A stretch of 64,000 nt of DNA from Albimonas sp963977235 (GCF_963977235.1 NZ_CAXBOD010000001.1:446699-510698), one strand, 5' to 3'; shown: positions 52,614 to 61,499, numbered from the stretch's first letter. The notes: generated from the sequence alone by a model not told the origin. Numbers and translations are program-made.

Positions 52614-52774
52614 GCGCCTGTCCTCCGGACCCGCCCGTCGCTGAAGATGCCTGAGCGACTCGCCCGGAGCGGTCAAGGACAAGCCCCCTGCGGGGGTCGC
52701 TTCGCGATCCTGGACCGCTCCGGGCGAGTCGCTCTGATCGGCATCAGCGACGGACGGCTCCGGAGAACAGGCGC
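52614..52774. repeat. Large imperfect palindrome between leuB and purD
   Basis: The arms have a perfect 22-bp inner pair (52653-52674 with 52713-52734) and a 30-base outer pair (52614-52643 with 52745-52774) matching at 27 positions, joined by short unequal bulges. The 38-base centre holds two small hairpins, CCCCC-TGC-GGGGG and TCGC-TTC-GCGA, so the whole can fold as a branched cruciform or RNA. It lies after the leuB terminator and ends 108 bases before purD. Not coding. Confidence 0.75.
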
Positions 52775-52882
52775 TCGCGCGGGGCTGTGGGCCGCGCGGG
52801 GCGCGCCGCTCCGCCGTCTGGACCCAGGGCGCGGGTTTCCGTATGAGGCGCGCGGCGACGGCGGCATGGCGGGAGAGCGCGC

Positions 52883-54160
52883 ATGAACATCCTGATCCTC
52901 GGCGGCGGCGGGCGGGAGCACGCGCTCGCCTGGAAGATCGCGCAGAGCCCGCTGTGCGAGCGGCTGTTCTGCGCCCCCGGCAACGCCGGCATCGCCGAGC
53001 TGGCCGAGTGCGTGGCCCTGACCCCCGAGAACGGGCGCGAGGTCGCCGCCTGGGCCGAAGCGAACGGCATCGGCCTGGTGGTGGTGGGCCCCGAGGCGCC
53101 GCTCGCCGCCGGCACGGCCGACGCGGTGCGCGCCGCCGGCATCCCCTGCTTTGGCCCCTCGGCCGAGGCGGCGCGGCTGGAAGCCTCGAAAGCCTTCACC
53201 AAGGAGATCGCGGACGCGGTGGGCGCGCCGACCGCCGCCTGGGGCCGCTTCACCGACGCCGAGGCCGCCAAGGCCTATGTGCGCGCCCAGGGCGCGCCGA
53301 TCGTGATCAAGGCCGACGGGCTGGCCGCCGGCAAGGGCGTGGTCGTGGCGATGCGCCTCGACGAGGCGCTGGACGCGCTCGACGAGATGTTCGGCGGCGC
53401 CTTCGGCGAGGCCGGCGCCGAGGTGGTCGTCGAGGAGTTCATGGAGGGGGAGGAGGCGAGCCTCTTCGTCCTCTCGGACGGCGAGGCCTCGGTGGCGCTG
53501 GCCCCCGCGCAGGACCACAAGCGGGCCCATGACGGCGATGAGGGACCCAACACCGGGGGCATGGGCGCCTACTCGCCCGCGCCGGTGCTGACAGAGGCGC
53601 TGCAGGAACAGGCGATGGCCGAGATCTGCCGCCCCGTCATCGCCGAGATGGCGCGGCGGGGGATGCCGTTTCGCGGCGTGCTCTACGCCGGGCTGATGCT
53701 GACCGCCACCGGCCCGCGGCTGGTCGAGTTCAACGTCCGTTTCGGCGATCCCGAGTGCCAGGTGGTGATGCTGCGCATGGACAGCGACCTGGTCCCGGCG
53801 CTGCTGGCCTGCGCCCGCGGCGAGGGGCTGGCCGAGGTTCCGGTGACCTGGCACGACGACGCCGCGGCGACCGTGGTGATGGCCGCGAAGGGCTATCCCG
53901 GCGCCTATGCCAAGGGCGAGGCGATCGGCGGGATCGCGGCGGCCGAAGCCTCGGATCCGCAGGCGGTGGTGTTCCACGCCGGCACGCGGGCGCAGGGCGG
54001 CCGGATCCTGTCGAATGGCGGCCGGGTGCTGAACGTCACGGCGCGGGGCGACACGCTCGAGGAAGCCGTGGCGCGCGCCTACCGCGCGGTCGCGCGGATC
54101 GACTGGCCGGGGGGCTTCAACCGCTCGGACATCGGGGCGCGGGCGCTGAAACGGGACTGA
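52883..54160 (+). CDS. purD: Phosphoribosylamine-glycine ligase
   Basis: 425-residue ATP-grasp enzyme, second step of purine synthesis (forms GAR). Begins MNILILGGGGREHALAWKI; includes the PGNAGI strand, FGPSAEAARLEASKAFTKE, the ATP-binding IKADGLAAGKGVVVA, PAQDHKRAHDGDEGPNTGGMG, and LVEFNVRFGDPECQ with metal ligands. Full length. GGGAGAG precedes ATG 52883. Its leader contains the end of the large palindrome. No other pur gene nearby. Confidence 0.97.
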   Translation: MNILILGGGGREHALAWKIAQSPLCERLFCAPGNAGIAELAECVALTPENGREVAAWAEANGIGLVVVGPEAPLAAGTADAVRAAGIPCFGPSAEAARLEASKAFTKEIADAVGAPTAAWGRFTDAEAAKAYVRAQGAPIVIKADGLAAGKGVVVAMRLDEALDALDEMFGGAFGEAGAEVVVEEFMEGEEASLFVLSDGEASVALAPAQDHKRAHDGDEGPNTGGMGAYSPAPVLTEALQEQAMAEICRPVIAEMARRGMPFRGVLYAGLMLTATGPRLVEFNVRFGDPECQVVMLRMDSDLVPALLACARGEGLAEVPVTWHDDAAATVVMAAKGYPGAYAKGEAIGGIAAAEASDPQAVVFHAGTRAQGGRILSNGGRVLNVTARGDTLEEAVARAYRAVARIDWPGGFNRSDIGARALKRD

Positions 54161-54211
54161 GGGTCACGGGCGGCAGTCCCCCGGCGGCTCGGCGCAGGGC
54201 TCGCTCCGGGG

Positions 54212-54709
54212 TCAGCTGGTGGGGTCGACGCCGCAGGTCAGGGGGGTCGAGTCGATCCGGTCGATCGACTGCGGCTCGCCAGAGCGGGACAGGGCCCAGA
54301 GGGTTTCCGCGTGGCGGATGTGGCGGAAGCAGTGGGGCGGGCCGCCGCCCAGCGCCTCGCCGAAGTCGAAGCAGAACCACGGCTCGACGTAGCTCCAGCT
54401 GGCTTCGAGGCACTCGCCGTCGGGGAACTGGAAGGTCACTCGGCCGGGCTCGGCGCGGTAGCTCTCGCGGCCCCAGACCTCTCCGGAGATGCGATACCAG
54501 ACGGTGCGGCCGCCCACCAGCGCCTGCCATTCCTCGGGGCTGAGGTCGCGGCCCTCCGAGGCGAGCTGCTCGCGGGTGGGCGCGTCCGCGGCCCCGGCGA
54601 AGGCCGGCGCGGCGCAGGCTGCGGCCAGCAGCGCGCAGAGCGCGCGAGCGAGGCGGGCGCCGGGCGCGGAGCGCGGGGCGGGGCGGAAGGCTGGGCTCGG
54701 CATCGTCAT
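54212..54709 (-). CDS. Small secreted protein of unknown function
   Basis: 165 residues. Pro/Arg-rich N-region then hydrophobic core LARALCALLAAACAAPAFAG ending in an AFA-type cleavage site. The mature part, about 120 residues, reads LVGGRTVWYRISGEVWGRESY, RVTFQFPDGECLEASW and PWFCFDF, with Cys residues that may pair; a compact beta domain is likely. No family recognised. ATG 54709 is used, with another ATG two codons later; the frame runs upstream to 54763 without a signal-peptide-like start. Convergent with purD. Confidence 0.62.
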   Translation of the reverse strand: MTMPSPAFRPAPRSAPGARLARALCALLAAACAAPAFAGAADAPTREQLASEGRDLSPEEWQALVGGRTVWYRISGEVWGRESYRAEPGRVTFQFPDGECLEASWSYVEPWFCFDFGEALGGGPPHCFRHIRHAETLWALSRSGEPQSIDRIDSTPLTCGVDPTS

Positions 54710-54832
54710 GGCCGAAGACTTAACCGCGCTTAACGAGTCGTTGAAGACGTCGCGGGGCCGCAAAGGCCCCGCGGGCGCTGAAATCGTCGTTAACGCGCCG
54801 CTGCGCGCTCCGGCTCGCCCGGAGGCGGCGGC

Positions 54833-55468
54833 CTAGCGCTCGGCGTCCAGTTTCAGGCGGGTCTCGTAGGCGCGGGAGATGTGCAGGCGGGCGGCCGCGT
54901 CGGCGGCGTCCTCGTCGCGGGCCTCGACGGCCCTGGCGATGGCGTCGTGCTCGTCCACCGTCTCGACGCCGCGGGTCGGATCGGCGAGCGACGTCAGGGT
55001 CAGCAGCGCCATCGAGCGGCGGATGCCGTCCAGCATCGTATTCAGATAGCGGTTGTGCGAGGCGAGGTGCAGCTGCCGGTGGAAGCGGCGGTTGTTGTCG
55101 CGCAGCGCCTCGGCGTCGTGGGTCATGCGGCGGCTGTCCTCGACCAGGCGGCGCAGCAGGGCCTGCTCCTCGGGGGCGGCGTGGCGGGCGGCGAGACGGG
55201 CGGCGAGGCCCTCGACCACCGCGCGCACTTCATAGAGCTCGCCCAGCTGGTTGTGGTCGAGCGAGGCCACCACCAGCCCGCGGCGGCCGTCGTGGGCGAC
55301 GACGCCCTGGGTCTCGAGCCGTCCCAGCGCCTCGCGGATCGGGGTGCGGGAGACGCCGAAACGCTCCGCCAGCTCGGTCTCGACCAGGCGGGCGCCGGGG
55401 GGGTAGCGGCCCCGGTCGATCGCGTCGAGGATCAGGGCGTAGGCGTCGGGCGGGCCGTCGCGCGTCAT
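54833..55468 (-). CDS. GntR-family regulator, FCD type
   Basis: 211 residues. N-terminal winged HTH: ETELAERFGVSRTPIREALGRLETQGVV, the classical GntR signature near residues 30-60. C-terminal all-helical FCD domain with the metal/ligand-binding positions around EVRAVVEGLAARLAA, NNRRFHRQLHLASHN and VDEHDAIARAVEARD (the Asp/His residues typical of FCD sensors). Ligand probably a carboxylic acid, unknown. Its ATG overlaps the GNAT gene stop (ATGA), so it is cotranslated as the third gene of a parA-GNAT-gntR unit. Confidence 0.92.
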   Translation of the reverse strand: MTRDGPPDAYALILDAIDRGRYPPGARLVETELAERFGVSRTPIREALGRLETQGVVAHDGRRGLVVASLDHNQLGELYEVRAVVEGLAARLAARHAAPEEQALLRRLVEDSRRMTHDAEALRDNNRRFHRQLHLASHNRYLNTMLDGIRRSMALLTLTSLADPTRGVETVDEHDAIARAVEARDEDAADAAARLHISRAYETRLKLDAER

Positions 55469-56079
55469 CTCGGGCCTCCGAATCTCGAGCCTCCAGCTTC
55501 AGGGGCCGGCGACGCGGAGCGCGCGCGGCGAATGCGGTAGAGCGCCATGCGGCGCAGCGGCGACCCTAGCGGCAGGGCGGGGTGATCGAAATCGTCCTCT
55601 GGGTCGCGGGTCATGCCCAGCCGCTCCATCACTGCGCGGGAGGGGGCGTTGCCCAGGGGGGCGAAGGCCACGAGCTGATCGCGGTCGAGCCCGCCCTCTG
55701 CCGCCGGCGCGAAGGCGGTGGCGAGGCGGGCGCGGGCGGCCTCGGTGGCGTAGCCCCGGCCCCAGGCCGCGCGGACCAGACGCCAGCCGAGTTCCACGCA
55801 GGGCATGAAGGGCGCCTCGAACTCGGGGGCGTTGAGGCCGACCATGCCGAGGAAGGCGCCGGTGGCCTTCTCCTCGACCGCCTCGAAGGCGAAGCCGTTG
55901 GCGGCGCGGGCGGTTTCGATGCGCGCGACCAGGGCCTCGGTCTCCTCCGCGGTCAGGGGGCGGGGGAAGTGGCGCATGATCTCGGCGTCCGCGTTCAGCG
56001 CGGCAAACGGGGCGAGGTCGGCCTCGCGGAACGGGCGCAGGATCAGCCGCTCGGTCTCGATCGCGGGCAGCGGCGTCAT
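55465..56079 (-). CDS. GNAT-family N-acetyltransferase (RimJ/RimL type)
   Basis: 204 residues. ETERLILRPFREADLAPFAAL at the N-terminus and the acetyl-CoA binding motif A region ELGWRLVRAAWGRGYATEAARA are typical of RimJ/RimL-like acetyltransferases; NAPSRAVMERLGM is the conserved C-terminal motif B. Substrate unknown. Start ATG 56079 overlaps the parA stop; stop overlaps the gntR start. A long polar C-terminal tail exceeds the core domain. Confidence 0.88.
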   Translation of the reverse strand: MTPLPAIETERLILRPFREADLAPFAALNADAEIMRHFPRPLTAEETEALVARIETARAANGFAFEAVEEKATGAFLGMVGLNAPEFEAPFMPCVELGWRLVRAAWGRGYATEAARARLATAFAPAAEGGLDRDQLVAFAPLGNAPSRAVMERLGMTRDPEDDFDHPALPLGSPLRRMALYRIRRARSASPAPEAGGSRFGGPR

Positions 56080-56693
56080 GCGAGGCGGGCGAGCAGCGCC
56101 TCGGCCAGCGCCTGCGCCTCGCGCGCGGCGAGGGAGCGGGGGGAGAGCTCGGAGGCGGCGCGCCCCTCGAGGAAGGCGGTCGAGAAGGCCACGCGGTTGC
56201 CCAGGGTGACGGGCAGGATCTCGGCCCCCGCCTCGATCAGGGCGGCCTCGACGGCGGGGCCGGCGCCGCCGCGGGGGGGCACGCGGTTGAGGATGACCAC
56301 GGCGGGCGTCTTCTCGCGCGCGGCCATCTCGAGGATCGGCTGCGTGGCCCAGGCGTCCATCGGGCTCGGCTGGCAGGGGATCGCCACCAGGTCTGCGGCG
56401 CGCAGGGCGGCGCGCAGCAGCACGTCGGCGTTGCCCGGGCAGTCGGCGAGCACGATCTCGCCGGCCTTCGCCGCCCGGCGCAGAGCGGTCGAGGCCTGCC
56501 ACTCGGACGCGCTCTCGATCGGCAGGGCGTCGGCGCCGCGTAGCTCATTCCAGCGGGTCAGGCTGCGCTGGGGGTCGAGGTCGACCAGTGAGGGCGCGCG
56601 CCCCATCGCCGCCAGCGCGGCCGCCGTCTGCACCAGCAGCGTGGTCTTGCCGGCGCCTCCCTTCTGCTGGGCAAAGACAAGGGTGCGGGTCAT
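56076..56693 (-). CDS. Orphan ParA-family ATPase
   Basis: 205-residue deviant-Walker ATPase. Walker A FAQQKGGAGKTTL with the signature lysine, ADCPGNADVLLRAAL as Walker B/switch region, and VILNRVPPRGG. Length and lack of an N-terminal HTH fit the small ParA/Soj/VirC1-like group that positions cargo other than chromosomes. No parB or recognisable parS nearby. ATG 56693 with GGAGAG upstream is preferred to an earlier in-frame ATG that would add a Pro-rich leader. First gene of the coupled unit. Confidence 0.88.
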   Translation of the reverse strand: MTRTLVFAQQKGGAGKTTLLVQTAAALAAMGRAPSLVDLDPQRSLTRWNELRGADALPIESASEWQASTALRRAAKAGEIVLADCPGNADVLLRAALRAADLVAIPCQPSPMDAWATQPILEMAAREKTPAVVILNRVPPRGGAGPAVEAALIEAGAEILPVTLGNRVAFSTAFLEGRAASELSPRSLAAREAQALAEALLARLA

Positions 56694-56825
56694 CGGCGGG
56701 CTCTCCGGTGGGGGGGCGGGCGGTTCACGCAGCGAAAACGCTTTGCGCCCGGATGGCAAGCGGTTGCGCGGCGGCTCGGCTGCGGCGAGGATGCGCCCCA
56801 CGTCACTCTGAGGGGAGATCTGGGG

Positions 56826-57404
56826 ATGAGATCACGACTGGCAATGGCCGCGACGCTGTGCGCGGCGGCGCTGGCCGCGGGGGGCGCGCTGGCCGACCCG
56901 GTGAAGCTGAAGCGCGCCGAGCCGCAGCCCGAGGGGCTGACGCAGGGTCTGGCGGTCAAATACGGCTATCCGGCCGAGGTGCGCGAGCTGAAGATCGCCA
57001 AGGACTACCGCTCGGGCGCGCGGGCGGGGACGCCGCTGGTGGGCTTCGATTACATGGACAGCGCGCCGGGGCAGAACGCGCTGACCTCGGACCGGGCCGA
57101 GCGGGTGGTGGCGATCATCAACGGCTACCTGCATTTCGACCAGCCGGGGATCTGGCGGATGCGCTGGCATTCCAACGACGGGCTGGAGGTGATCGTGGGC
57201 GGCGAGGAGGTCTATCGCCACGACGGCCGGCACGCCTGCGACACGATCGGCTGGCAGGACGACTATCTGGTCGAGGAGCCCGGCTGGTACGAGGTCGAGG
57301 CGGTGTGGTTCCAGCGGCTGAACACCTCCTGCCTGATGATGGAGTGGCAGCCCCCCGGCGGCGCCTGGGAGTGGACGCCCAACGAGGCGACCGGCTTCAA
57401 CTGA
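56826..57404 (+). CDS. Secreted protein, possible PA14-like domain
   Basis: 192 residues with signal peptide MRSRLAMAATLCAAALAAGG cut near ALA-DP. The mature region has GYLHFDQPGIWRMRWHSNDG, LEVIVGGEEVYRHDG and DYLVEEPGWYEVEAVWFQR, a pattern of strands resembling PA14 carbohydrate-binding domains (the W/HSNDG-type turn and the VWF strand). Two Cys could form a disulfide. Carbohydrate binding would suit the polysaccharide locus that follows but is inferred. AGGGGAG lies before ATG 56826. Divergent from parA. Confidence 0.6.
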   Translation: MRSRLAMAATLCAAALAAGGALADPVKLKRAEPQPEGLTQGLAVKYGYPAEVRELKIAKDYRSGARAGTPLVGFDYMDSAPGQNALTSDRAERVVAIINGYLHFDQPGIWRMRWHSNDGLEVIVGGEEVYRHDGRHACDTIGWQDDYLVEEPGWYEVEAVWFQRLNTSCLMMEWQPPGGAWEWTPNEATGFN

Positions 57405-57497
57405 GCGATTGCGGCGGGCCGGCGACGGTCCGCCGCGCCGGCGCCGGGAACGGCGTGCGCAGGGCGCGGCTCCGCCTCCGGTCGCGGCTCTCGTTGG

Positions 57498-58238
57498 TCA
57501 CGCCGGCCGCAGGGGGCGCAGGCGGGTGAGGCTGGCGCGGGCGAACTCGCTCGGGCGCCAGGCGTCGTGGCGGGCGATGGCGGGGGCCAGGCGTCGGGCC
57601 CACACCTCGGCGGCCGCCGGAATGTCGAGGTGATGGTCGGCCGGGTCGGCGTTGCGGAACCGCTCGGCCACCAGGCCCGTGGCGGGGTCCAGCAGGTCGG
57701 AGGTCGCGTCCGCCCAGTCGACCCCAAGCCGGGCCGCGAGCGATTCGAGCCGGTCGTTGTAGTCGAGGGTCAGGGCCGTGCGCTGGGCCTGGGTGGCGGT
57801 CACCTCGCGCCGGGCGTCGGCCACCTCGCCGACGGCGGCGCAATCGCGCAGCGTGGGCGGGGTCGCGGCGGTGATCACGATGCGGCGGCGGCCCAGCGCC
57901 TGCGCCTCGCGCACGAACGCGGCGTAGGCCTCGAGCGAGGCGTCGAGCTGCGCCCCCACCCCCTCGCCGTGGCGGCGGGCGCGCAGCCAGATCACGAAGC
58001 CGCAGTCGACCTCGCCCAGCTGGATCACGTGCAGCGTGCGCGGCCCCGTCCAGGCCAGCGAGGCGCGAAACCGGCTCAGCGCGTCGGTCATCGAGTTGGG
58101 ATTGCGCATCCCCGCGGCGGTGGCGCCCGGCACGATACAGTAGCTGGCGCGCCGGCGGCCAAGCCGCCCGGCCTCGGCCGCGGCCTTGAAATAGACCGCG
58201 TGACTGTCGCCCAGGATGTGGATCGGCATGTTGCCCAT
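57498..58238 (-). CDS. SGNH/GDSL-like hydrolase family protein
   Basis: 246 residues without a signal peptide. Block I HILGDSHAVYFK carries the candidate Ser nucleophile; GEVDCGFVIW could be block III; and DPADHHLDIPAAA carries the C-terminal Asp-His pair. Such proteins in polysaccharide clusters often act as acetyl-ester hydrolases or acyltransferases, but here the enzyme is cytosolic by sequence and the reaction is unknown. ATG 58238 (or the next ATG, three codons on). Divergent from the glycosyltransferase run. Confidence 0.72.
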   Translation of the reverse strand: MGNMPIHILGDSHAVYFKAAAEAGRLGRRRASYCIVPGATAAGMRNPNSMTDALSRFRASLAWTGPRTLHVIQLGEVDCGFVIWLRARRHGEGVGAQLDASLEAYAAFVREAQALGRRRIVITAATPPTLRDCAAVGEVADARREVTATQAQRTALTLDYNDRLESLAARLGVDWADATSDLLDPATGLVAERFRNADPADHHLDIPAAAEVWARRLAPAIARHDAWRPSEFARASLTRLRPLRPA

Positions 58239-58422
58239 CGCGATCTCCCCTTCAGGCGCTCAGGATCGGAAGGCTGCATTGCCATATGGTTAACGCTGGA
58301 GGCGCAGCGACGCAGGCGCGCGGCTGGCGCCTGTGCGCGGCGCGGGGGCGATGCTAGGCTCGTCCTGCGAGTCATTTCTGCGCCGACCGCCCGCTTGATC
58401 GCCCGCTTCGGAGGCCTCCCCG

Positions 58423-59208
58423 GTGAGCCGCATCATGAGATTCCATCTGCCGGCCGGCCGCGGACCCCAGGCCGTGGGCGTGACCGCGCCCACCCGCGCC
58501 GGCCTGCTGGCGGAGATCGAGGCGCGGCTTCGGGCCGGCGCGGGCTTTTCCGTGGCCACCATCAACCTCGATCACCTGGTCAAGCTGCAGGTCTCGGAGC
58601 CATTTCGCCGCGCCTATGCGGCCCAGGACCTGATCTGCGCCGACGGCAACCCGGTGGTCTGGCTGTCGTGGCTCGCGGCCCGGCCGGTGGAGCTGGTGCC
58701 CGGCTCGGAGCTGGTGCTGCCGCTGGCGGGGATGGCCGCGCGGCTGGGGCTGCCGATCGGCCTGCTGGGCGCCGACCAGCGCACGCTCGACGCCGCCGCC
58801 GCCCGGCTCGAGGCCGAGTTCCCGGGCCTGCGGGTGGTCGCGCGAATCGCCCCGCCCTACGGGCTCGACCCCGAAGGCCCGGTCGCGGCCGAGTGTCTGC
58901 GGGAGCTGTCGGCCTCGGGCGCGCGGCTGTGCCTGCTGGCGCTGGGCGCGCCCAAGCAGGAGGTGCTGGCGGTGCGCGGCAAGCAACTGGCGCCGGGGGT
59001 GGGCTTCGTCTCGGTCGGCGCGGGGGTGGAGTTCGTGGCCGGCGTGCAGGCCCGCGCCCCCGCCTGGGTGCGGCGGCTCGCGCTGGAGTGGCTGTGGCGC
59101 ATGGCGCGAGAGCCGCGGCGGCTGTCCCGGCGATATCTGTCGTGTTTCGCGATCCTGCCGGCGCTGGCCCGCGACGCCTGTCGTCTGCGCGGCGAAGAGC
59201 AGGCCTGA
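58423..59208 (+). CDS. WecG/TagA/CpsF-family glycosyltransferase
   Basis: 261-residue GT26-type enzyme. ATINLDHLVKLQVSEPFRRAY, the active-site region CADGNPVVWLSWLAAR (in place of the common ADGxPxVW), GLLGADQRTLDAAAARL, and LGAPKQEVLAVRGKQ with VGAGVEFVAG identify the family, which transfers UDP-sugars to lipid-linked acceptors at the membrane. A Shine-Dalgarno-like GGTGAG lies upstream of ATG 58423; a second ATG is four codons later. Its stop lies 1 base before the GT2 start, so these genes are one unit. Confidence 0.9.
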   Translation: MSRIMRFHLPAGRGPQAVGVTAPTRAGLLAEIEARLRAGAGFSVATINLDHLVKLQVSEPFRRAYAAQDLICADGNPVVWLSWLAARPVELVPGSELVLPLAGMAARLGLPIGLLGADQRTLDAAAARLEAEFPGLRVVARIAPPYGLDPEGPVAAECLRELSASGARLCLLALGAPKQEVLAVRGKQLAPGVGFVSVGAGVEFVAGVQARAPAWVRRLALEWLWRMAREPRRLSRRYLSCFAILPALARDACRLRGEEQA

Positions 59209-59209
59209 G

Positions 59210-60262
59210 GTGACGTCGCCCGAGATCGGCCTGGTCGCCATCGGCCGCAACGAGGGCGAGCGTCTGCGCCGTTGCCTGGCCGCCGCGCGGAGGCTGATGG
59301 GGCCGGGGGCGCCGCTGGTCTACGTCGACAGCGGTTCGACCGACGCCAGCCTCGAGATCGCGGCCGGGGCGGGGGCGCGGATCGTGACGATCGACCCCGC
59401 CGTCGGCTTCACCGCTGCGCGCGCCCGCAACCTGGGCGCCGCGGCGCTAGCCGAGGGGCCCGGCGGCGGCCCGGACCTGGTGCAGTTCGTCGATGGCGAC
59501 TGCGAACTGGTCGCGGGCTGGCTCGAGACCGCGCGCGACCGCCTGCTGGCGGACCCCGAGCTTGCCGTCGTCGCCGGGCGGCGGCGGGAGCGGGCGCCCG
59601 GCGCCTCGATCTTCAACCGGTTGTGCGACATGGAGTGGAACACCCCCACCGGCCCTGCGGCCGCAATCGGGGGCGACGCGATGTTCCGGCGCAAGGCCTT
59701 CGATTCGGTGGGCGGGTTCGACCCCGACTTCATCTGCGGCGAGGAGCCGGAGTTGTGCCTGCGCCTCGCCCGCGCCGGCTGGCGGATCGAGCGGCTGGAC
59801 GCAGAGATGACCCTGCACGACGCCGACATGCATCGCTGGTCGCAATGGCGCCGGCGGGCCGAGCGCACCGGCTGGGCCTTCGCCGAGGGCGCCGCCGTCC
59901 ATGGCGCGGGCCCCGAGCGCTACAACCGGCGCGAGGCGCGGCGCAGCCTGCTGTGGGGCCTCGGCCTGCCGGTTGCGCTGCTGGCGGCCGCTCTGCTGGC
60001 GGCGCTGGACGCGGGGCTTGCGGGCGGCGTTCTGGCGCTGGGGACGCTGGGGCTGGCCGGCCTCGTCGCGCTGCGCGCGGCGCGCTGGCGGCGGCGGGCT
60101 TTCGGCGATCCCTGGCGGGATGCGCTGCTCTATGGCGGGCTGGTGATGGCGGGCAAACCGTTCGAGGCGCTGGGCGCCCTGCGCTATCGCCTGGCCCGCG
60201 CGAGGGGCGAGCGGGGGCGGATCATCGAATACAAGGGCGCCCCCGAGAGCCGGCGCGCCTGA
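59210..60262 (+). CDS. GT2-family glycosyltransferase with membrane segments
   Basis: 350 residues. GT-A core: LVAIGRNEGERLRRCLAAA, YVDSGSTDASLEI (nucleotide-sugar binding), FVDGDCELVAGW (metal-binding DxD-like), and GGFDPDFICGEEPELCLRL (catalytic ED region). C-terminal hydrophobic pair LLWGLGLPVALLAAALLAAL and AGGVLALGTLGLAGLVAL is followed by a basic amphipathic tail, so it sits on the inner membrane. GTG start at 59210, right after the WecG-type stop. Probably adds one sugar of the repeat unit. Confidence 0.9.
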   Translation: MTSPEIGLVAIGRNEGERLRRCLAAARRLMGPGAPLVYVDSGSTDASLEIAAGAGARIVTIDPAVGFTAARARNLGAAALAEGPGGGPDLVQFVDGDCELVAGWLETARDRLLADPELAVVAGRRRERAPGASIFNRLCDMEWNTPTGPAAAIGGDAMFRRKAFDSVGGFDPDFICGEEPELCLRLARAGWRIERLDAEMTLHDADMHRWSQWRRRAERTGWAFAEGAAVHGAGPERYNRREARRSLLWGLGLPVALLAAALLAALDAGLAGGVLALGTLGLAGLVALRAARWRRRAFGDPWRDALLYGGLVMAGKPFEALGALRYRLARARGERGRIIEYKGAPESRRA

Positions 60263-60284
60263 GCGCGGGCAGGGGGGCAAGGCC

Positions 60285-61499
60285 ATGCGGATCGCGTTCG
60301 TCGCCCAGTCCTGGCCCGGAGACGACAGCCCCAACGGCGTGGTCACCGCCGTGCGCCACCTGCGCGAGGGCTTCCGCGAGATCGGCTGCGAGGTGCGGGT
60401 CATCCCGCTCGACAAGGACGCCGCCGCCGCGCCGGAGACGATTCGGTTGCCGCCGCGCGCGCGGCCGGGTCCGCTGGCGCGGGCAAAAGGCTGGCTGGGG
60501 CTGGACGAGCCCTGGGTCGAGGGGATCGGCGCCCAGATCGCCGGCGCCGCCCGCCAGGCCGAGGCCGAGGGAGTCGAGCTGCTGGTGATGCCCGAGACCC
60601 AGGGCTGGGCCGCGCTGGCGCAGGCCGCCGTCTCGATCCCGGTGGTGGTGACGCTGCATGGGCCGTGGTTCCTCCACCAGGCCTTTCACGGGCGGGCGCC
60701 CGGGGCCGCCGACGCCCGCCGGGTGCGGCGCGAGGGGCGGGGCCTGGCCGCCTGCGCCGGGATCACCGCCCCCTCGCGCGACGTGCTCGACCGGGCGCGG
60801 GCGCGCTACGGATTCCCTGAAGGCCGCCCGGCCGCCTGGATCCCCAACCCGATCCCGCTCGGCCCTGCGCTGCGGCGCGAGGCGCTCGACCCCGAGGCGG
60901 CGCGCAGCCTGTTGTTCGTGGGCCGCTTCGACCGCCACAAGGGCGGCGACGTGATGCTCGAGGCTTTCGCCCGGCTGATCGCCGGGGGCGCCGACGCGCG
61001 GCTGACCTTCGTGGGCCCCGACCGCGGGATCGAGGGAGCGGACGGCCGCCTCACCCACCTTCCCGAAGCGCTGGCGGCCCTGCCCGAGGCGGTGCGCGCG
61101 CGCATCGACGTGCGGGGCCAGCTGCCGCGGGACGAGGTCGCCCGCCTTCGCGCCCGGCGGCCGGTGGCGGTGATCGCCTCGCGCTACGAGAACCTCAACT
61201 ACACCTTGCTCGAGACGCTGTCGGTAGGCGCCGCCACGGTCTGCACGGCGGTGGGCGGGCCGGCGGAACTGGTGCGCCATGGCGAGACCGGCCTGCTGGT
61301 TCCCCCCGAGGACCCCGCCGCGCTGGCCGAGGCCTGCGCGCGCCTGCTGGCCGAGCCGGCGCTGGCTGCGCGCCTTGGCGCCGCCGCCCGCGCCCGGATC
61401 GAGGCCGGCTTCGCCCCCGCCCCCGTCGCCCGCGAGATGCTGGCCTTCTTCGAGCAGGTGATCTCCGCCCACGGCCGCGGTCCGGTCGGACGCGCCTGA
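60285..61499 (+). CDS. GT4-family glycosyltransferase
   Basis: 404-residue GT-B enzyme. N-terminal domain AFVAQSWPGDDSPNGVVTAV (the donor-loop Gly region), TLHGPWFLHQ, NPIPLGP; C-terminal Rossmann domain LFVGRFDRHKGGDVMLEAF, and catalytic ExxxxxxxE-type SRYENLNYTLLETLSVGA with GGPAELVRHGETGLLVPPED. Retaining glycosyltransferase of the GT4/PF00534 type. AGGGGGGCAAGG precedes ATG 60285. Third glycosyltransferase of this unit. Confidence 0.92.
   Translation: MRIAFVAQSWPGDDSPNGVVTAVRHLREGFREIGCEVRVIPLDKDAAAAPETIRLPPRARPGPLARAKGWLGLDEPWVEGIGAQIAGAARQAEAEGVELLVMPETQGWAALAQAAVSIPVVVTLHGPWFLHQAFHGRAPGAADARRVRREGRGLAACAGITAPSRDVLDRARARYGFPEGRPAAWIPNPIPLGPALRREALDPEAARSLLFVGRFDRHKGGDVMLEAFARLIAGGADARLTFVGPDRGIEGADGRLTHLPEALAALPEAVRARIDVRGQLPRDEVARLRARRPVAVIASRYENLNYTLLETLSVGAATVCTAVGGPAELVRHGETGLLVPPEDPAALAEACARLLAEPALAARLGAAARARIEAGFAPAPVAREMLAFFEQVISAHGRGPVGRA

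Noticed and set aside
54720..54733. TTAACCGCGCTTAA near the small secreted gene as a CtrA box
   Set aside because: Spacing between TTAA halves is 6, not 7, so it does not match the CtrA consensus.
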